Source of the DNA: Pontibacter kalidii
Lineage (GTDB): Bacteria; Bacteroidota; Bacteroidia; Cytophagales; Hymenobacteraceae
DNA length: 64,000 nucleotides
Reading direction: 5' to 3'
Assembly (NCBI RefSeq): GCF_026278245.1
Contig: NZ_CP111079.1
Location: forward strand, 870,501 to 934,500
The position numbers were made by a program, and so were the translations under genes. The stretch's first letter is position 1. Each line of letters starts with the position of its first letter. The notes under the pieces are model-generated. The model was given only the letters and a program-made list of their open reading frames with translations. It ran no database searches and was not told where the DNA came from. Below, piece by piece: positions 9,167-18,234 of the stretch.

Positions 9167-9433
9167 AGGGCAAGAGCTTGCAGGATAAATTTTTATCCCC
9201 TGTGAGTAAAGGGCCGCTCAGCTTAAAACGATTGAGCAAAAAATTCAGTCACGTTGTAAAGAAACTTGGTAGAAATAGAGGGCCCTTCCTCCGGCAGGTT
9301 AAGCTATCGCAATTGGCCACCAGGATCCTTTCAGGATGACAAATGGGTAGAACTTAACCGCGCTGTTCCCGGAAGCGGGACATCGCGCGTAGCGAAACTA
9401 TTTATACTTTATAGCATAGAATACAGGCATCTC

Positions 9434-10114
9434 ATGCACGACATCATACTTGAGGCAAGGCATATTAACAAGGAGTTCCATGATCCGGTAACGGTGCAGG
9501 TGCTGACTGATATTACCTTTTCGGTGCGGAAAGGCGAGTTTGTGTCGGTGATCGGTAAATCGGGTAGCGGCAAGTCCACGCTGCTCTACATCCTATCCAC
9601 CATGGATACCGATTATCAGGGCGAACTGTTGCTTGATCAGGAACTGATGACGGGCAGAAGTGATGTGGAGCTGGCCCGCGTCCGTAATGAGAAGATCGGC
9701 TTTGTGTTCCAGTTCCATTACCTGCTCAACGAATTTACGGTGCTGCAGAACGTCATGCTGCCCGGCATGAAACTGGCAAAGTATAGCGAGCAGGAAGTGG
9801 AGTACCGCGCCATGGAAAAGTTAAAAATGCTGGGCATCGGTCACCTGGCCAAGAACAAGGCCTATAAAATATCCGGTGGCGAGAAGCAGCGCGTGGCCAT
9901 TGCCCGTGCCCTCATCAACGACCCGCTTATCCTGATGGGCGATGAGCCAACCGGCAACCTCGACGTGCGCAACAGCGAAATCGTATTCGATATCTTCAAG
10001 AAACTGACAGAGGTGCTCCACCATACTTTGCTCATCGTTACCCACGACCAAAGCTTCGCAGAACGCAGCGGCCGCATCATCGAGATGGAGGATGGCAGGA
10101 TCATCCGGAAGTAA
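9434..10114 (+). CDS. ABC transporter ATP-binding protein (LolD/MacB type)
   Basis: This 226-residue ATPase carries Walker A 'GKSGSGKST', Q-loop 'VFQFHYLL', signature 'ISGGEKQR', Walker B 'LILMGDEPTG' with the D-loop 'NLD' and the H-loop 'VTHDQ'. These match LolD/MacB nucleotide-binding domains. I place the start at ATG 9434; an open frame reaches back to a GTG at 9266, but that 56-residue extension is unlike the family. TATACTTT at 9402-9410 lies about 25 bases before the ATG. It completes the exporter begun at 6828. Confidence 0.9.
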   Translation: MHDIILEARHINKEFHDPVTVQVLTDITFSVRKGEFVSVIGKSGSGKSTLLYILSTMDTDYQGELLLDQELMTGRSDVELARVRNEKIGFVFQFHYLLNEFTVLQNVMLPGMKLAKYSEQEVEYRAMEKLKMLGIGHLAKNKAYKISGGEKQRVAIARALINDPLILMGDEPTGNLDVRNSEIVFDIFKKLTEVLHHTLLIVTHDQSFAERSGRIIEMEDGRIIRK

Positions 10115-10408
10115 GCTAATAGGCTTCTGTACACCTGCCATCCCGGAAGGCATGGGGTAATTTTTACTTTGGAGTATCTGTTTTCTCCTTCCGATTTATA
10201 CTTCCCGCACAACGGATTCGCTCTACTTTATAGTACTTTTTAAATATAGTGCTATCTGATAAAAATGCTGTTATTGAAACTTTGAGGCTGTATACAAGTA
10301 TCTACATATCCAAGCTGTTGGAACCTGTTTCTGCTCCGAAAGGATGGTTTTAGAGCTGGAAACGCACCTGTTCAAAGATTTTTATAACGTAAACTAGAAA
10401 ACAAGCTT

Positions 10409-11563
10409 ATGCTGGCAATGAATTATCGTGGGCCCAAACGGGTTCGCATAGACCACAAACCCATGCCCGAGATTCTGCATCCTGAGGATGCCATCGTCCG
10501 GGTAGTCCGCTCCTGCATCTGCGGCTCTGACCTCCACCTCTACAACGGCAACGTACCCGACACCCGCGTGGGCTCTACTTTCGGACACGAGTTTGTAGGG
10601 GTAGTGGAGGAAATTGGCCCCGATGTACAGAAACTGAAGGTGGGCGACAAAGTAATCGTACCATTCAACATTGCGTGCGGAAAGTGCGCTTTCTGTAAGC
10701 AGGAGCTTTACGGCAACTGCCACGAGGCCAACTCACAGGCTTCGGCGGTAGGAGGCATCTTCGGGTACTCGCACACTGCGGGTGGCTACAACGGAGGCCA
10801 GGCAGAGTATGTGCGCGTGCCTTATGCCGATGTAGGGCCAACCGTCATCCCGGAGGGTATGGACCTGGATGATGCCGTGATGCTCACTGACGTTGTGCCC
10901 ACCGGCTACCAGGCCGCTGAAATGGGCGGTATCCAGAAAGGCGACACCGTGGTAGTATTCGGGGCCGGGCCTATCGGGATCATGGCGGCGAAGTGCTCCT
11001 GGCTTTTCGGGGCAGGCCGCGTGATCGTGATAGACAAGGAAGAGTACCGCCTGGAGTTTGCCCGCAACTACTCCCAGTGCGAGGCCTATAACTTTATGGA
11101 GATGGACGACCCGGCGGTATTCGTGAAAAAGACCACCGATTGGATGGGAGCCGACGTGTGTATTGATGCCGTTGGCGCAGAGGCCGCTGGTAACGTGCTG
11201 CAGACCATCACGGGCCGCAAGCTGCTGTTGCAGGCAGGGTCCGCCACGGCGCTGCACTGGGCCATTAATTCGGTTAAAAAAGGCGGCATCGTTTCGATTG
11301 TAGGGGTGTACGGACCTACCGATAACCTGGTGCCGATCGGCAACGTGGTGAACAAAGGCATTACCATACGGGCCAACCAGGCCTCTGTGAAGCGCCTGCT
11401 TCCCCGCCTGATCGACCACGTGATGAATGGGGTGATCAAGCCGAAGCAGCTCATCACGCACCGCGTGCCGCTGGAGGAGGTGGCCGATGCCTACCGCATT
11501 TTCTCTGATAAGCTGGACAACTGTATCAAGCCAGTGCTTATTCCACCATCAGCCAACATGTAA
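10409..11563 (+). CDS. Zinc-dependent alcohol dehydrogenase
   Basis: This 384-residue medium-chain dehydrogenase has the catalytic zinc site 'CICGSDLHLYNG' with 'FGHEFVGVVEEIG', a structural-zinc loop 'ACGKCAFCKQELYGNC', and the Rossmann motif 'VVVFGAGPIGIMAA' (about residues 187-200). The long insertion after the structural zinc ('FGYSHTAGGYNGGQAEYVRVP') is typical of the formaldehyde-dehydrogenase-like group. The oxidised alcohol cannot be told from sequence. The 172-residue gene starts 12 bases after its stop, so the two are probably cotranscribed. Confidence 0.9.
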   Translation: MLAMNYRGPKRVRIDHKPMPEILHPEDAIVRVVRSCICGSDLHLYNGNVPDTRVGSTFGHEFVGVVEEIGPDVQKLKVGDKVIVPFNIACGKCAFCKQELYGNCHEANSQASAVGGIFGYSHTAGGYNGGQAEYVRVPYADVGPTVIPEGMDLDDAVMLTDVVPTGYQAAEMGGIQKGDTVVVFGAGPIGIMAAKCSWLFGAGRVIVIDKEEYRLEFARNYSQCEAYNFMEMDDPAVFVKKTTDWMGADVCIDAVGAEAAGNVLQTITGRKLLLQAGSATALHWAINSVKKGGIVSIVGVYGPTDNLVPIGNVVNKGITIRANQASVKRLLPRLIDHVMNGVIKPKQLITHRVPLEEVADAYRIFSDKLDNCIKPVLIPPSANM

Positions 11564-11574
11564 ATCAAAGTACT

Positions 11575-12093
11575 ATGGAAGACACAACAAAAGACTATTC
11601 GCATATAAATGGCTGGGGTATAGACGCCGATCCGAAGAATGATCCTACGTACCCCATGAAACGCCGTACCAACGAGGAGCACAGCGGCTATTCCTGGGAG
11701 CGGCCGCCACAGCAGCCCATCAACATGGAGGTGCTGCATTCTATCGAACGACCCAATATCAGCGCCGTGTTTGGTACGGCTATGCCTCCAAGCGGGCTGA
11801 GTGGCATGATCCGCAGGTTTGCCTTTAAGCATAGTGAGAACAGCTACCTGCACTGGCTTCCGCTCCTGTTGGCCGACCGCGTGAACGTGGTAGAGGGCAT
11901 CATCGAGGATTTTAAGGAGGGGAAAGCGCCTAACATCTTTGCCGAAAAAGGCTATCCAGCCGAATGGAAGTATGAGAAGGGCAGCCTTGTGACCAAGATG
12001 GCCGTTGGAGCCGCTGTCGTGGGCGTTGCCGTACTTATGTTCGCCGGGGAGAAGAAGCGTAAAAAGTGGTTCTATAACCTGATGGAGCGCTGA
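11575..12093 (+). CDS. Hypothetical protein with C-terminal membrane helix
   Basis: A 172-residue protein I do not recognise. The first ~130 residues are polar, with 'INGWGIDADPKNDPTYPMK' near the start and a helical 'YLHWLPLLLADRVNVVEGIIEDF' segment. A single membrane helix follows (about 142-158, 'MAVGAAVVGVAVLMFAG') with a basic tail 'EKKRKKW', so the bulk probably lies in the cytoplasm or the protein is tail-anchored. It follows the alcohol dehydrogenase by 12 bases and the unit ends at a very strong hairpin. A joint role with the dehydrogenase is inference from spacing. Confidence 0.72.
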   Translation: MEDTTKDYSHINGWGIDADPKNDPTYPMKRRTNEEHSGYSWERPPQQPINMEVLHSIERPNISAVFGTAMPPSGLSGMIRRFAFKHSENSYLHWLPLLLADRVNVVEGIIEDFKEGKAPNIFAEKGYPAEWKYEKGSLVTKMAVGAAVVGVAVLMFAGEKKRKKWFYNLMER

Positions 12094-12138
12094 TCCTTCC
12101 GTAGCATCATGCCTTTGCCGGGTACTTAAGCTTGGTAA

Positions 12139-12198
12139 GCATACAGAATAAAAGCCATCAGGCGCAAATCTGCGCCTGATGGCTTTTATTCTGTATGC
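12139..12198. terminator. 28-bp perfect hairpin, bidirectional terminator
   Basis: The arms 12139-12166 and 12171-12198 are perfectly complementary over 28 bases with a 4-base AATC loop. The stem holds AAAA/TTTT near its outer third. It lies between the gene ending at 12093 and a convergent ORF whose stop is at 12201-12203, as expected for a shared terminator. Confidence 0.8.
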
Positions 12199-12200
12199 GG

Positions 12201-12326
12201 TTAAGCTTTTAGCTCGGCAGCCTCGCTTTTACGCCTGGCAACCTTATAGTATATGTTCTTCTCAACTGATACAAGGGTGAACAGCATGGAAACACCTAGG
12301 CACAAAAAATGAGGAAGTGCCGCCAT
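12201..12326 (-). pseudogene. Short membrane-protein remnant (41-codon tail ORF)
   Basis: On the minus strand, ATG at 12324-12326 opens a 41-residue frame with a hydrophobic start ('LPHFLCLGVSMLFTLVSVEK') and a basic/acidic tail ending 'RRKSEAAELKA', stop at 12201-12203. The frame also stays open upstream for about 20 codons with hydrophobic residues before a stop, which suggests the last membrane helix of a larger transporter. The stop abuts the 28-bp hairpin, supporting a once-functional 3' end. It could be an intact tiny membrane protein. I cannot name the parent family. Confidence 0.45.
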
Positions 12327-12485
12327 GCTATGGCTGGTAAAGCTGGTTAAAATCAGAGAGGATAGGTGGTTATTTTGCTCCTTTTCTCTAGATTAGAATC
12401 AATAGTAAATGGGATGCATGTCATAGTGCTGGAGCAAGCACTACGAAAGAGAATTTATTTTGTAACTGTACAATGGAGGACTTGA

Positions 12486-13685
12486 ATGAATAAAGGTTTA
12501 AGCAGCTTATTCGATGTCGTGAACAAAGATAGAAGAAGGATCATCGGTCTTATGTCCGGCACATCACTCGACGGACTGGATGTTGCACTGTGCGAATTTA
12601 CGGGACATGGAACAGATACACAGATGACGCTTCTTGAATTTGCTACTATGCCCTATGACACCGCATTTAAAGCGCAGGTGAAATCGATCTTTTCCAAAAG
12701 AGAGGCTGACCTGGAGAAAGTGTGCCTGATGAATGCCTACGTTGGCAGTTTCCATGCAGATTTAATCAACGAGTGCCTCCAAACGTGGAATATTCAGCCA
12801 CGGGAAGTAGATGTTATTGCCAGCCACGGACAGACCATTTACCACGCTCCTGCCTCCTTGCACCAGATCCCGGGGATGCCCAATGCTACCCTGCAGATAG
12901 GGGATGGCGACCATATCGCTGTTAAGACGGGCATTATAACCTTAAGCGATTTCAGGCAGAAGCACATTGCAGCAGGCGGCGAAGGCGCACCTTTGGCAGT
13001 ATACGGCGATTACCTGCTGTTTTCTGAAAAAGGGCAAAACCGGATCATGCTAAACATCGGCGGTATAGCCAACTTCACGTTCTTGCCCGGCGACCTGAAC
13101 ACCTCCAGAATCTTCTCAACAGACGTAGGTCCGGGCAATACCCTTATGGATGCTTATGTACAAACACAGTACCCGGGTAAATATTTTGATGCTAATTCGG
13201 ATATTGCAAAAAAAGGAACGTATAATACAAGGCTGCTAAGTGCCCTTTTAGATCACCCTTTCTTTAACCAAGGCTTTCCGAAGACAACAGGTCCGGAGCT
13301 TTTTAACCTTGCTTACCTGGAACAGGCACAACAAAGGTCTGAGACAACGCATCTTTCTCCGGAAGATGTAATGGCTACCCTAAACCGCTTTTCTGCAACG
13401 GGTATTTGTGAGGCCTTGGAAAGAACCATGAATAAGGAGCATTTCGAGCTATTTTTGAGTGGAGGCGGCATGCACAACCCGCTGTTGATGGAGAATATAG
13501 CGGAAATGATAACAGGCGTAACGATACGAAATACGGCAGAACTGGGTGTGTCGCCGGACGCAAAGGAGGCAGTATTGTTTGCCACACTTGCCAACGAGTG
13601 CCTTGTAGGAAATGCCATCGACTTCGGGCCTGAACATACAGGTGTCCCTTCTGTGCACATGGGGAAGATCAGCTTGCCGGATTAA
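12486..13685 (+). CDS. anmK: Anhydro-N-acetylmuramic acid kinase
   Basis: AnmK phosphorylates and opens 1,6-anhydro-N-acetylmuramic acid, a murein turnover product, to MurNAc-6-phosphate. The 399-residue protein has the family signature 'IIGLMSGTSLDGLDVALCEF' (about residues 18-37), 'VIASHGQTIYHAP', the phosphate/sugar loop 'LNIGGIANFTFLPG', 'STDVGPGNTLMDAY' and the C-terminal 'ELFLSGGGMHNPLLM'. Length fits. The susC and susD genes follow 38 bases downstream in the same direction, suggesting joint expression and a role in peptidoglycan-derived or related sugar use. Confidence 0.95.
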   Translation: MNKGLSSLFDVVNKDRRRIIGLMSGTSLDGLDVALCEFTGHGTDTQMTLLEFATMPYDTAFKAQVKSIFSKREADLEKVCLMNAYVGSFHADLINECLQTWNIQPREVDVIASHGQTIYHAPASLHQIPGMPNATLQIGDGDHIAVKTGIITLSDFRQKHIAAGGEGAPLAVYGDYLLFSEKGQNRIMLNIGGIANFTFLPGDLNTSRIFSTDVGPGNTLMDAYVQTQYPGKYFDANSDIAKKGTYNTRLLSALLDHPFFNQGFPKTTGPELFNLAYLEQAQQRSETTHLSPEDVMATLNRFSATGICEALERTMNKEHFELFLSGGGMHNPLLMENIAEMITGVTIRNTAELGVSPDAKEAVLFATLANECLVGNAIDFGPEHTGVPSVHMGKISLPD

Positions 13686-13723
13686 AGTATAAATGCGAAG
13701 GAACAGTACAAAATAACCTAACT

Positions 13724-16700
13724 ATGGAAAAGATCTACATTAAAAGGAAGTCTTATGTAAAGGCTTCCTTTTTGTGTTTGCTCCTACTTGGTCTGCTAAA
13801 CCAGGCGGCGCTGGCACAGAACACACGCTACACCATTTCGGGGACTGTGACAGACGCCCGTACAAAAAGCCCCCTTCCGGGCGTTGTTGTTAAGTTTCAG
13901 AATAGCAACACCGCTACGGCAACAGATGCCAATGGTGAGTACGACCTAGTGGCTAATTTACCGCCGGGCACATACCAGCTAAATTTTTCGTTTATCGGTT
14001 TTAAACCGGAGACCAGGCCGGTTGTACTGGGTACTGCAGAGGCAGTTGATCTGGACGTTCAGCTAAGCGAGGATATTGTGGGGCTGGATGAAGTGGTGGT
14101 AACAGGTACCTCGGTAGCTACAAGTAAAAAGCAGCTAGGGAATGCCATTTCTACTGTATCCGGGGAAGCGATCGAAAACAGCATTGCCATTTCCATAGAC
14201 CAGGCCCTGGCAGGTAAAGTGGCCGGCGCCCAGATCACGCAGAATTCCGGTAACCCTGCCGGTGGTATCAGTGTGCGCCTGAGGGGTACCAGTACAGTAG
14301 TGGGGTCCGGCGACCCGCTCTATATCGTAGACGGTGTGATCATCAACAACAGCTCTCCGGAACTGATTGACCTGGGAGGATATGCCCAAAACCGTCTGGT
14401 AGATATCAACCCGAATGATATAGAACGCATCGAAATTATAAAAGGCGCTGCAGCAGCGGCAATCTATGGCTCACGGGCGAGCAATGGTGTGGTGCAGATA
14501 TTTACCAAGCGTGGTGTAGAAGGTAAGCCACAAATACAGGTATCTACCCAATTCAGAGTAAGCGAAGTGCGCAAAACACTGGAGTATAACGATTACCCTT
14601 TTCGTTTTATAAATACTACTGCCACTGACCTGACGCAGGAGCCGGTGCAGCGCTACGATTACCAGGACGAGATTTTCCGGACAGCATTTGGAACAGAGAA
14701 CAACGTTTCGGTTTCGGGAGGTAGCGCCAATACACAGTACTTTCTTAGCGGAAACTACTTACGGAATCAGGGGATTATTGATAACACTAAATTTAACAGG
14801 GGAGGCGCCCGCATCCGGGTTGACCAGACTCTGAAAGACTGGATATCCGTCTCGGTGGGGGCAAACTATGTGCTTAGCACCAGCGAGGAAATACCAAACG
14901 GCGGCTTAAGTGAGGCATATGGTGCCCTGACAGGCTTTATCTTTAGCAACAACTTTATTGATCCGCAGCCGGATCCGGTAACAGGAGTATATCCCTCTAC
15001 GGCCCCTACGGCTATACTTAGAAGAACAAACCCACTGGAGGCCATCAACCGGTTTGACTTCCGCCAGCGTACCAGCAGGTTTATTGGTGACTTCCAGTTG
15101 ATGGTAACGCCTATTGACAACCTTAACATCAACTATACATTAGGTTATGATAATTCTACGCAGATAGCCACCGGATTTATTCCGGTAGGCAACACCACTC
15201 CCTCCTACGATGCAGGTTATTCTCGACGTGCAGACAGAACGGCCTACCTGCTGAACAATGACCTCAACATTTCCTACAGAACGATGCTGTCTGATTGGCT
15301 GGAATCTACCACCGGTGTGGGAGCTACGGCTCAGACTGAGAAAATATACACGACAGGCATAACAGGTACACAGCTCGTGCCGCAGGCACAGACTCCTTCT
15401 ACGGCCGCCATTATAGTTACCGGTGAGGCAAGATCCGACATCAACATACTAGGCTTTTTTGCCCAGCAGACGTTTGGGTTCGGTGATCGTTTTTTCTTAA
15501 CAGGTGCAGGCCGGTATGATGTGTCCTCTGTTTTCGGGCCCGACGACAGGTGGCAGTTTTACCCCAAAGTGAGTGCCAGCTACCTGATTTCCAATGAGCA
15601 GTTCTGGCAGCGCTGGAGCTCGGTGGTGCCTACCCTGAAGCTTAGAGCATCGTACGGCCAATCTGGTAATTTAACAGCTATTCAGGCCTACGACCGCTTA
15701 ACAAACTTTGTGGGCGCCTCCTTGCCTGGTTTCCCCGGGGTGTCCTCTCCAACCCTGTTGGGTAACCCGGAAATCAAACCCGAGCGGCAAACAGAAACAG
15801 AGTTTGGCGTGGACATGAGCTTACTCAACGGTCGCCTGGGCTTAGAGTTCTCCTATTATACCAAAGACGTGGAAGATCTGCTGCTCAACATTTCGCTGGC
15901 ACCTACCACCGGTTACCTGACACAGTATGTAAACATTGGCACCCTGACCAATAAGGGCGTTGAGTTTCTGCTAACCGGCGCCCCGCTTCAAAAAGAGAGC
16001 GTTAAGTGGACGTCAACGCTGATATATTCCAGGAACAAGAACAGGCTAAACGACATACCGGGAGGCGTAGTAACCTTTCCTGGCGGCTTCGGGCAGGTGG
16101 CTGCTGTAAACGGGTATCCGATCGGGGCTTTTTACAGTACTTATTTTGCCAGAAACCCTGACGGATCGCTTTTACTGACCCCTGCGGGGCTGCCGCAGCC
16201 CGAACGTGTAGGGCGAAACCCCGAAACAGGGCAACCTGCTGGGGCAACCGTGCCGAAAGTGATCGGTGATCCTAACCCCGACTGGACAGGATCCTGGATA
16301 AACGAGATATCCCTGACGAATGGCTTTTTTTTCCGGGCGCAGTTTGATGCTGCCTACGGTTTTGATGTATTTAACTTTACACGCCGCGTAGGAGAGCGCG
16401 ACCTGTACGGTGGCCTTGCAGGATATGAGCCTGAACTGAGAGGAGAGGTGCCAAAAGGGACTTCGGCTGCCTTGTTCGGTATTTTTGAAAACTACATCGA
16501 AGACGGATCCTACATCAAGCTCCGAGAAGTATCGGTTGGCTATGACTTTAAGCCTGCATTTCTGGGAAACAGCAGCGTGCGCGTAAACCTGGCAGGCCGC
16601 AATCTTTTCTCCATTGATGATTACAGCGGCTACGATCCGGAAGTGAACGCTGCAGGGCAAACCAATGCCGTACGCGGTTTCGATTTTGTGGAGGTGCCCA

Positions 16701-16741
16701 TACCCAGAACTTATGCCTTAGGTGTAACTGTGGCTTTCTAA
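13724..16741 (+). CDS. SusC/RagA-family TonB-linked outer membrane protein
   Basis: This 1005-residue protein has a signal peptide (about residues 1-31, ending 'AALAQ'), a carboxypeptidase-regulatory-like domain ('YTISGTVTDARTKSPLPGVVV', about 36-115), the 'GLDEVVVTG' TonB-box region, a plug domain with 'GTSTVVGSGDPLYIVDGV' and 'IEIIKGAAAAAIYGSRASNGVV', and a C-terminal beta-barrel ending in an aromatic residue ('ALGVTVAF'). SusC proteins form the barrel of a TonB-dependent importer capped by SusD. The SusD gene follows 26 bases later and anmK precedes it. The imported ligand is unknown. Confidence 0.95.
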   Translation: MEKIYIKRKSYVKASFLCLLLLGLLNQAALAQNTRYTISGTVTDARTKSPLPGVVVKFQNSNTATATDANGEYDLVANLPPGTYQLNFSFIGFKPETRPVVLGTAEAVDLDVQLSEDIVGLDEVVVTGTSVATSKKQLGNAISTVSGEAIENSIAISIDQALAGKVAGAQITQNSGNPAGGISVRLRGTSTVVGSGDPLYIVDGVIINNSSPELIDLGGYAQNRLVDINPNDIERIEIIKGAAAAAIYGSRASNGVVQIFTKRGVEGKPQIQVSTQFRVSEVRKTLEYNDYPFRFINTTATDLTQEPVQRYDYQDEIFRTAFGTENNVSVSGGSANTQYFLSGNYLRNQGIIDNTKFNRGGARIRVDQTLKDWISVSVGANYVLSTSEEIPNGGLSEAYGALTGFIFSNNFIDPQPDPVTGVYPSTAPTAILRRTNPLEAINRFDFRQRTSRFIGDFQLMVTPIDNLNINYTLGYDNSTQIATGFIPVGNTTPSYDAGYSRRADRTAYLLNNDLNISYRTMLSDWLESTTGVGATAQTEKIYTTGITGTQLVPQAQTPSTAAIIVTGEARSDINILGFFAQQTFGFGDRFFLTGAGRYDVSSVFGPDDRWQFYPKVSASYLISNEQFWQRWSSVVPTLKLRASYGQSGNLTAIQAYDRLTNFVGASLPGFPGVSSPTLLGNPEIKPERQTETEFGVDMSLLNGRLGLEFSYYTKDVEDLLLNISLAPTTGYLTQYVNIGTLTNKGVEFLLTGAPLQKESVKWTSTLIYSRNKNRLNDIPGGVVTFPGGFGQVAAVNGYPIGAFYSTYFARNPDGSLLLTPAGLPQPERVGRNPETGQPAGATVPKVIGDPNPDWTGSWINEISLTNGFFFRAQFDAAYGFDVFNFTRRVGERDLYGGLAGYEPELRGEVPKGTSAALFGIFENYIEDGSYIKLREVSVGYDFKPAFLGNSSVRVNLAGRNLFSIDDYSGYDPEVNAAGQTNAVRGFDFVEVPIPRTYALGVTVAF

Positions 16742-16767
16742 TTGTCTTACCTGATATCGATACGAAC

Positions 16768-18084
16768 ATGAAAAATATACTTCAAAACCTGAAAATAGGT
16801 GTCCTCTCAGGCATGCTACTGTTAATAAGCGGTTGTGAGCTTGACCTCACCAACCCCAACGCTCCGGATGAAGAGCAGGTGGTCGAAACCCGGGAAGGCC
16901 TGATCGCACTAAGTGTTGGTGTAAGGCAGTTTTATTCCACCTCCGGGATCGAAGCCGCCTACCTGTACAGAGGAGTTACCGGCCGGGAGTTGAAAGGGGT
17001 GGCCACGTTCACGAACGTGCTGGAACTGGAGGCCGGAGGCACGGCATTACCCAGTTTTAACGGGAATATTCTTGGTATCTGGTCGAGGATGCAACGGGTG
17101 ATGCTGATGAGTGAGCAGATTCTGGAGAATGCCCCTAATGTTCCGACTATCACAGACGGTATGTTAAGTGGTATGCTTGCAAACGCACATTTATTTAAAG
17201 CTATCGCGCTTGCAACACTCGCCACTACTTTTGAGCAGGCAAATACCGAAACCAGCAGGGGCGAAAAAGTGACCTTTAAGCCCAGAGAAGAGGTGCTGGC
17301 GGAGGCTATATCACACCTTAACCAGGGCATTGCCATACTTGATGAAACACCGGTTTCTACGGAATTCACAAGGCTTGTTACAGGATCATCCTTTGATCTA
17401 AAAAATATACTTTATGCCTATAATGCAAGGTATAACCTGTATGCCGGCAACTACGAAGCGGCACTGGCCAATGCTAATCTTGTAGACTTGGAAAGTACGT
17501 CGGAGTTTGTTTACAGTACGGTTAGTCCTAATCCAGTTTATAATACCGTAGCTATACTTGGGTACTTCAGGCCGCGCGATAACTTTGGCTTACCGGCAGA
17601 ATTGTTTGAAGAAGGGGATGCACGAGAGGATTTTTATATGAGTGATCCGAGCGCAGTTGTGAACGGAGATCCGGTAAGAACACTTACAGGCTTCTTTTCA
17701 GAGCCAACAGATCCTATTCCGGTGTACCTGCCTGACGAAATTAAGCTGATTAAAGCAGAGGCTATACTTCGTAGTGATGGCTCGCTGGAAGAGGCCTTGG
17801 CTTTGATCAATGAAGTGCGGACACAGACATCCGGAGATCCGTTTGGGGTTAATGCTGCGCTGCCGGCGTATAGTGGCCCGGTTACAAGGGAGGCCCTGTT
17901 ATTGGAAGTATACAAGCAGCGTTCTGCCGAGCTATTCTTAACGGGGCAGAAATGGGAAGACAGCCGCCGTTTCGGTCGTCCGGGACCTCCGGAAAGTACG
18001 GCAGAGCGTAACAGAAACTTCTATCCTTACCCGGACCAAGAGCGACTCAATAACCCGAACACACCACCCGATCCGGCTATTTAA
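16768..18084 (+). CDS. SusD/RagB-family nutrient-binding outer membrane lipoprotein
   Basis: This 438-residue protein begins with a lipoprotein signal (lipobox 'LLISGCEL', Cys about 25) and shows SusD/RagB helical-repeat features, including 'MLANAHLFKAIALATLATTFEQ', 'LYAYNARYNLYAGNYEAALANA', 'EEALALINEVRTQT' and the conserved C-terminal 'LEVYKQRSAELFLTGQKWEDSRRFGR'. It caps the SusC barrel on the cell surface and binds ligand. The gene ends at a strong terminator, closing an anmK-susC-susD unit. It is somewhat shorter than many glycan-binding SusDs. Confidence 0.92.
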   Translation: MKNILQNLKIGVLSGMLLLISGCELDLTNPNAPDEEQVVETREGLIALSVGVRQFYSTSGIEAAYLYRGVTGRELKGVATFTNVLELEAGGTALPSFNGNILGIWSRMQRVMLMSEQILENAPNVPTITDGMLSGMLANAHLFKAIALATLATTFEQANTETSRGEKVTFKPREEVLAEAISHLNQGIAILDETPVSTEFTRLVTGSSFDLKNILYAYNARYNLYAGNYEAALANANLVDLESTSEFVYSTVSPNPVYNTVAILGYFRPRDNFGLPAELFEEGDAREDFYMSDPSAVVNGDPVRTLTGFFSEPTDPIPVYLPDEIKLIKAEAILRSDGSLEEALALINEVRTQTSGDPFGVNAALPAYSGPVTREALLLEVYKQRSAELFLTGQKWEDSRRFGRPGPPESTAERNRNFYPYPDQERLNNPNTPPDPAI

Positions 18085-18110
18085 GCTCCTTTGCAAAGCA
18101 ATAGTAAGCG

Positions 18111-18152
18111 AAAACCTCCTGCCGCAGTGAAAATTCGAGGGCAGGAGGTTTT
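18111..18152. terminator. Terminator after anmK-susC-susD
   Basis: A 13-bp perfect stem (AAAACCTCCTGCC with GGCAGGAGGTTTT) and a 16-base loop follow the susD stop by 27 bases, with T-rich flanks on both strands. It lies between convergent genes. Confidence 0.85.
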
Positions 18153-18234
18153 CCTGTTTTTGTAAGGAGCATACTTACCTGCAAGGGGTTCAATTACGGC
18201 GCAGGGGCAACCAGGTGACAGCGTCGCTTTAACC

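Noticed and set aside
9266..9433. Extended N terminus of the LolD-like ATPase
   Set aside because: The 56 residues upstream of 'MHDIILEARHINK' do not resemble any ABC ATPase N terminus and the codons look intergenic.
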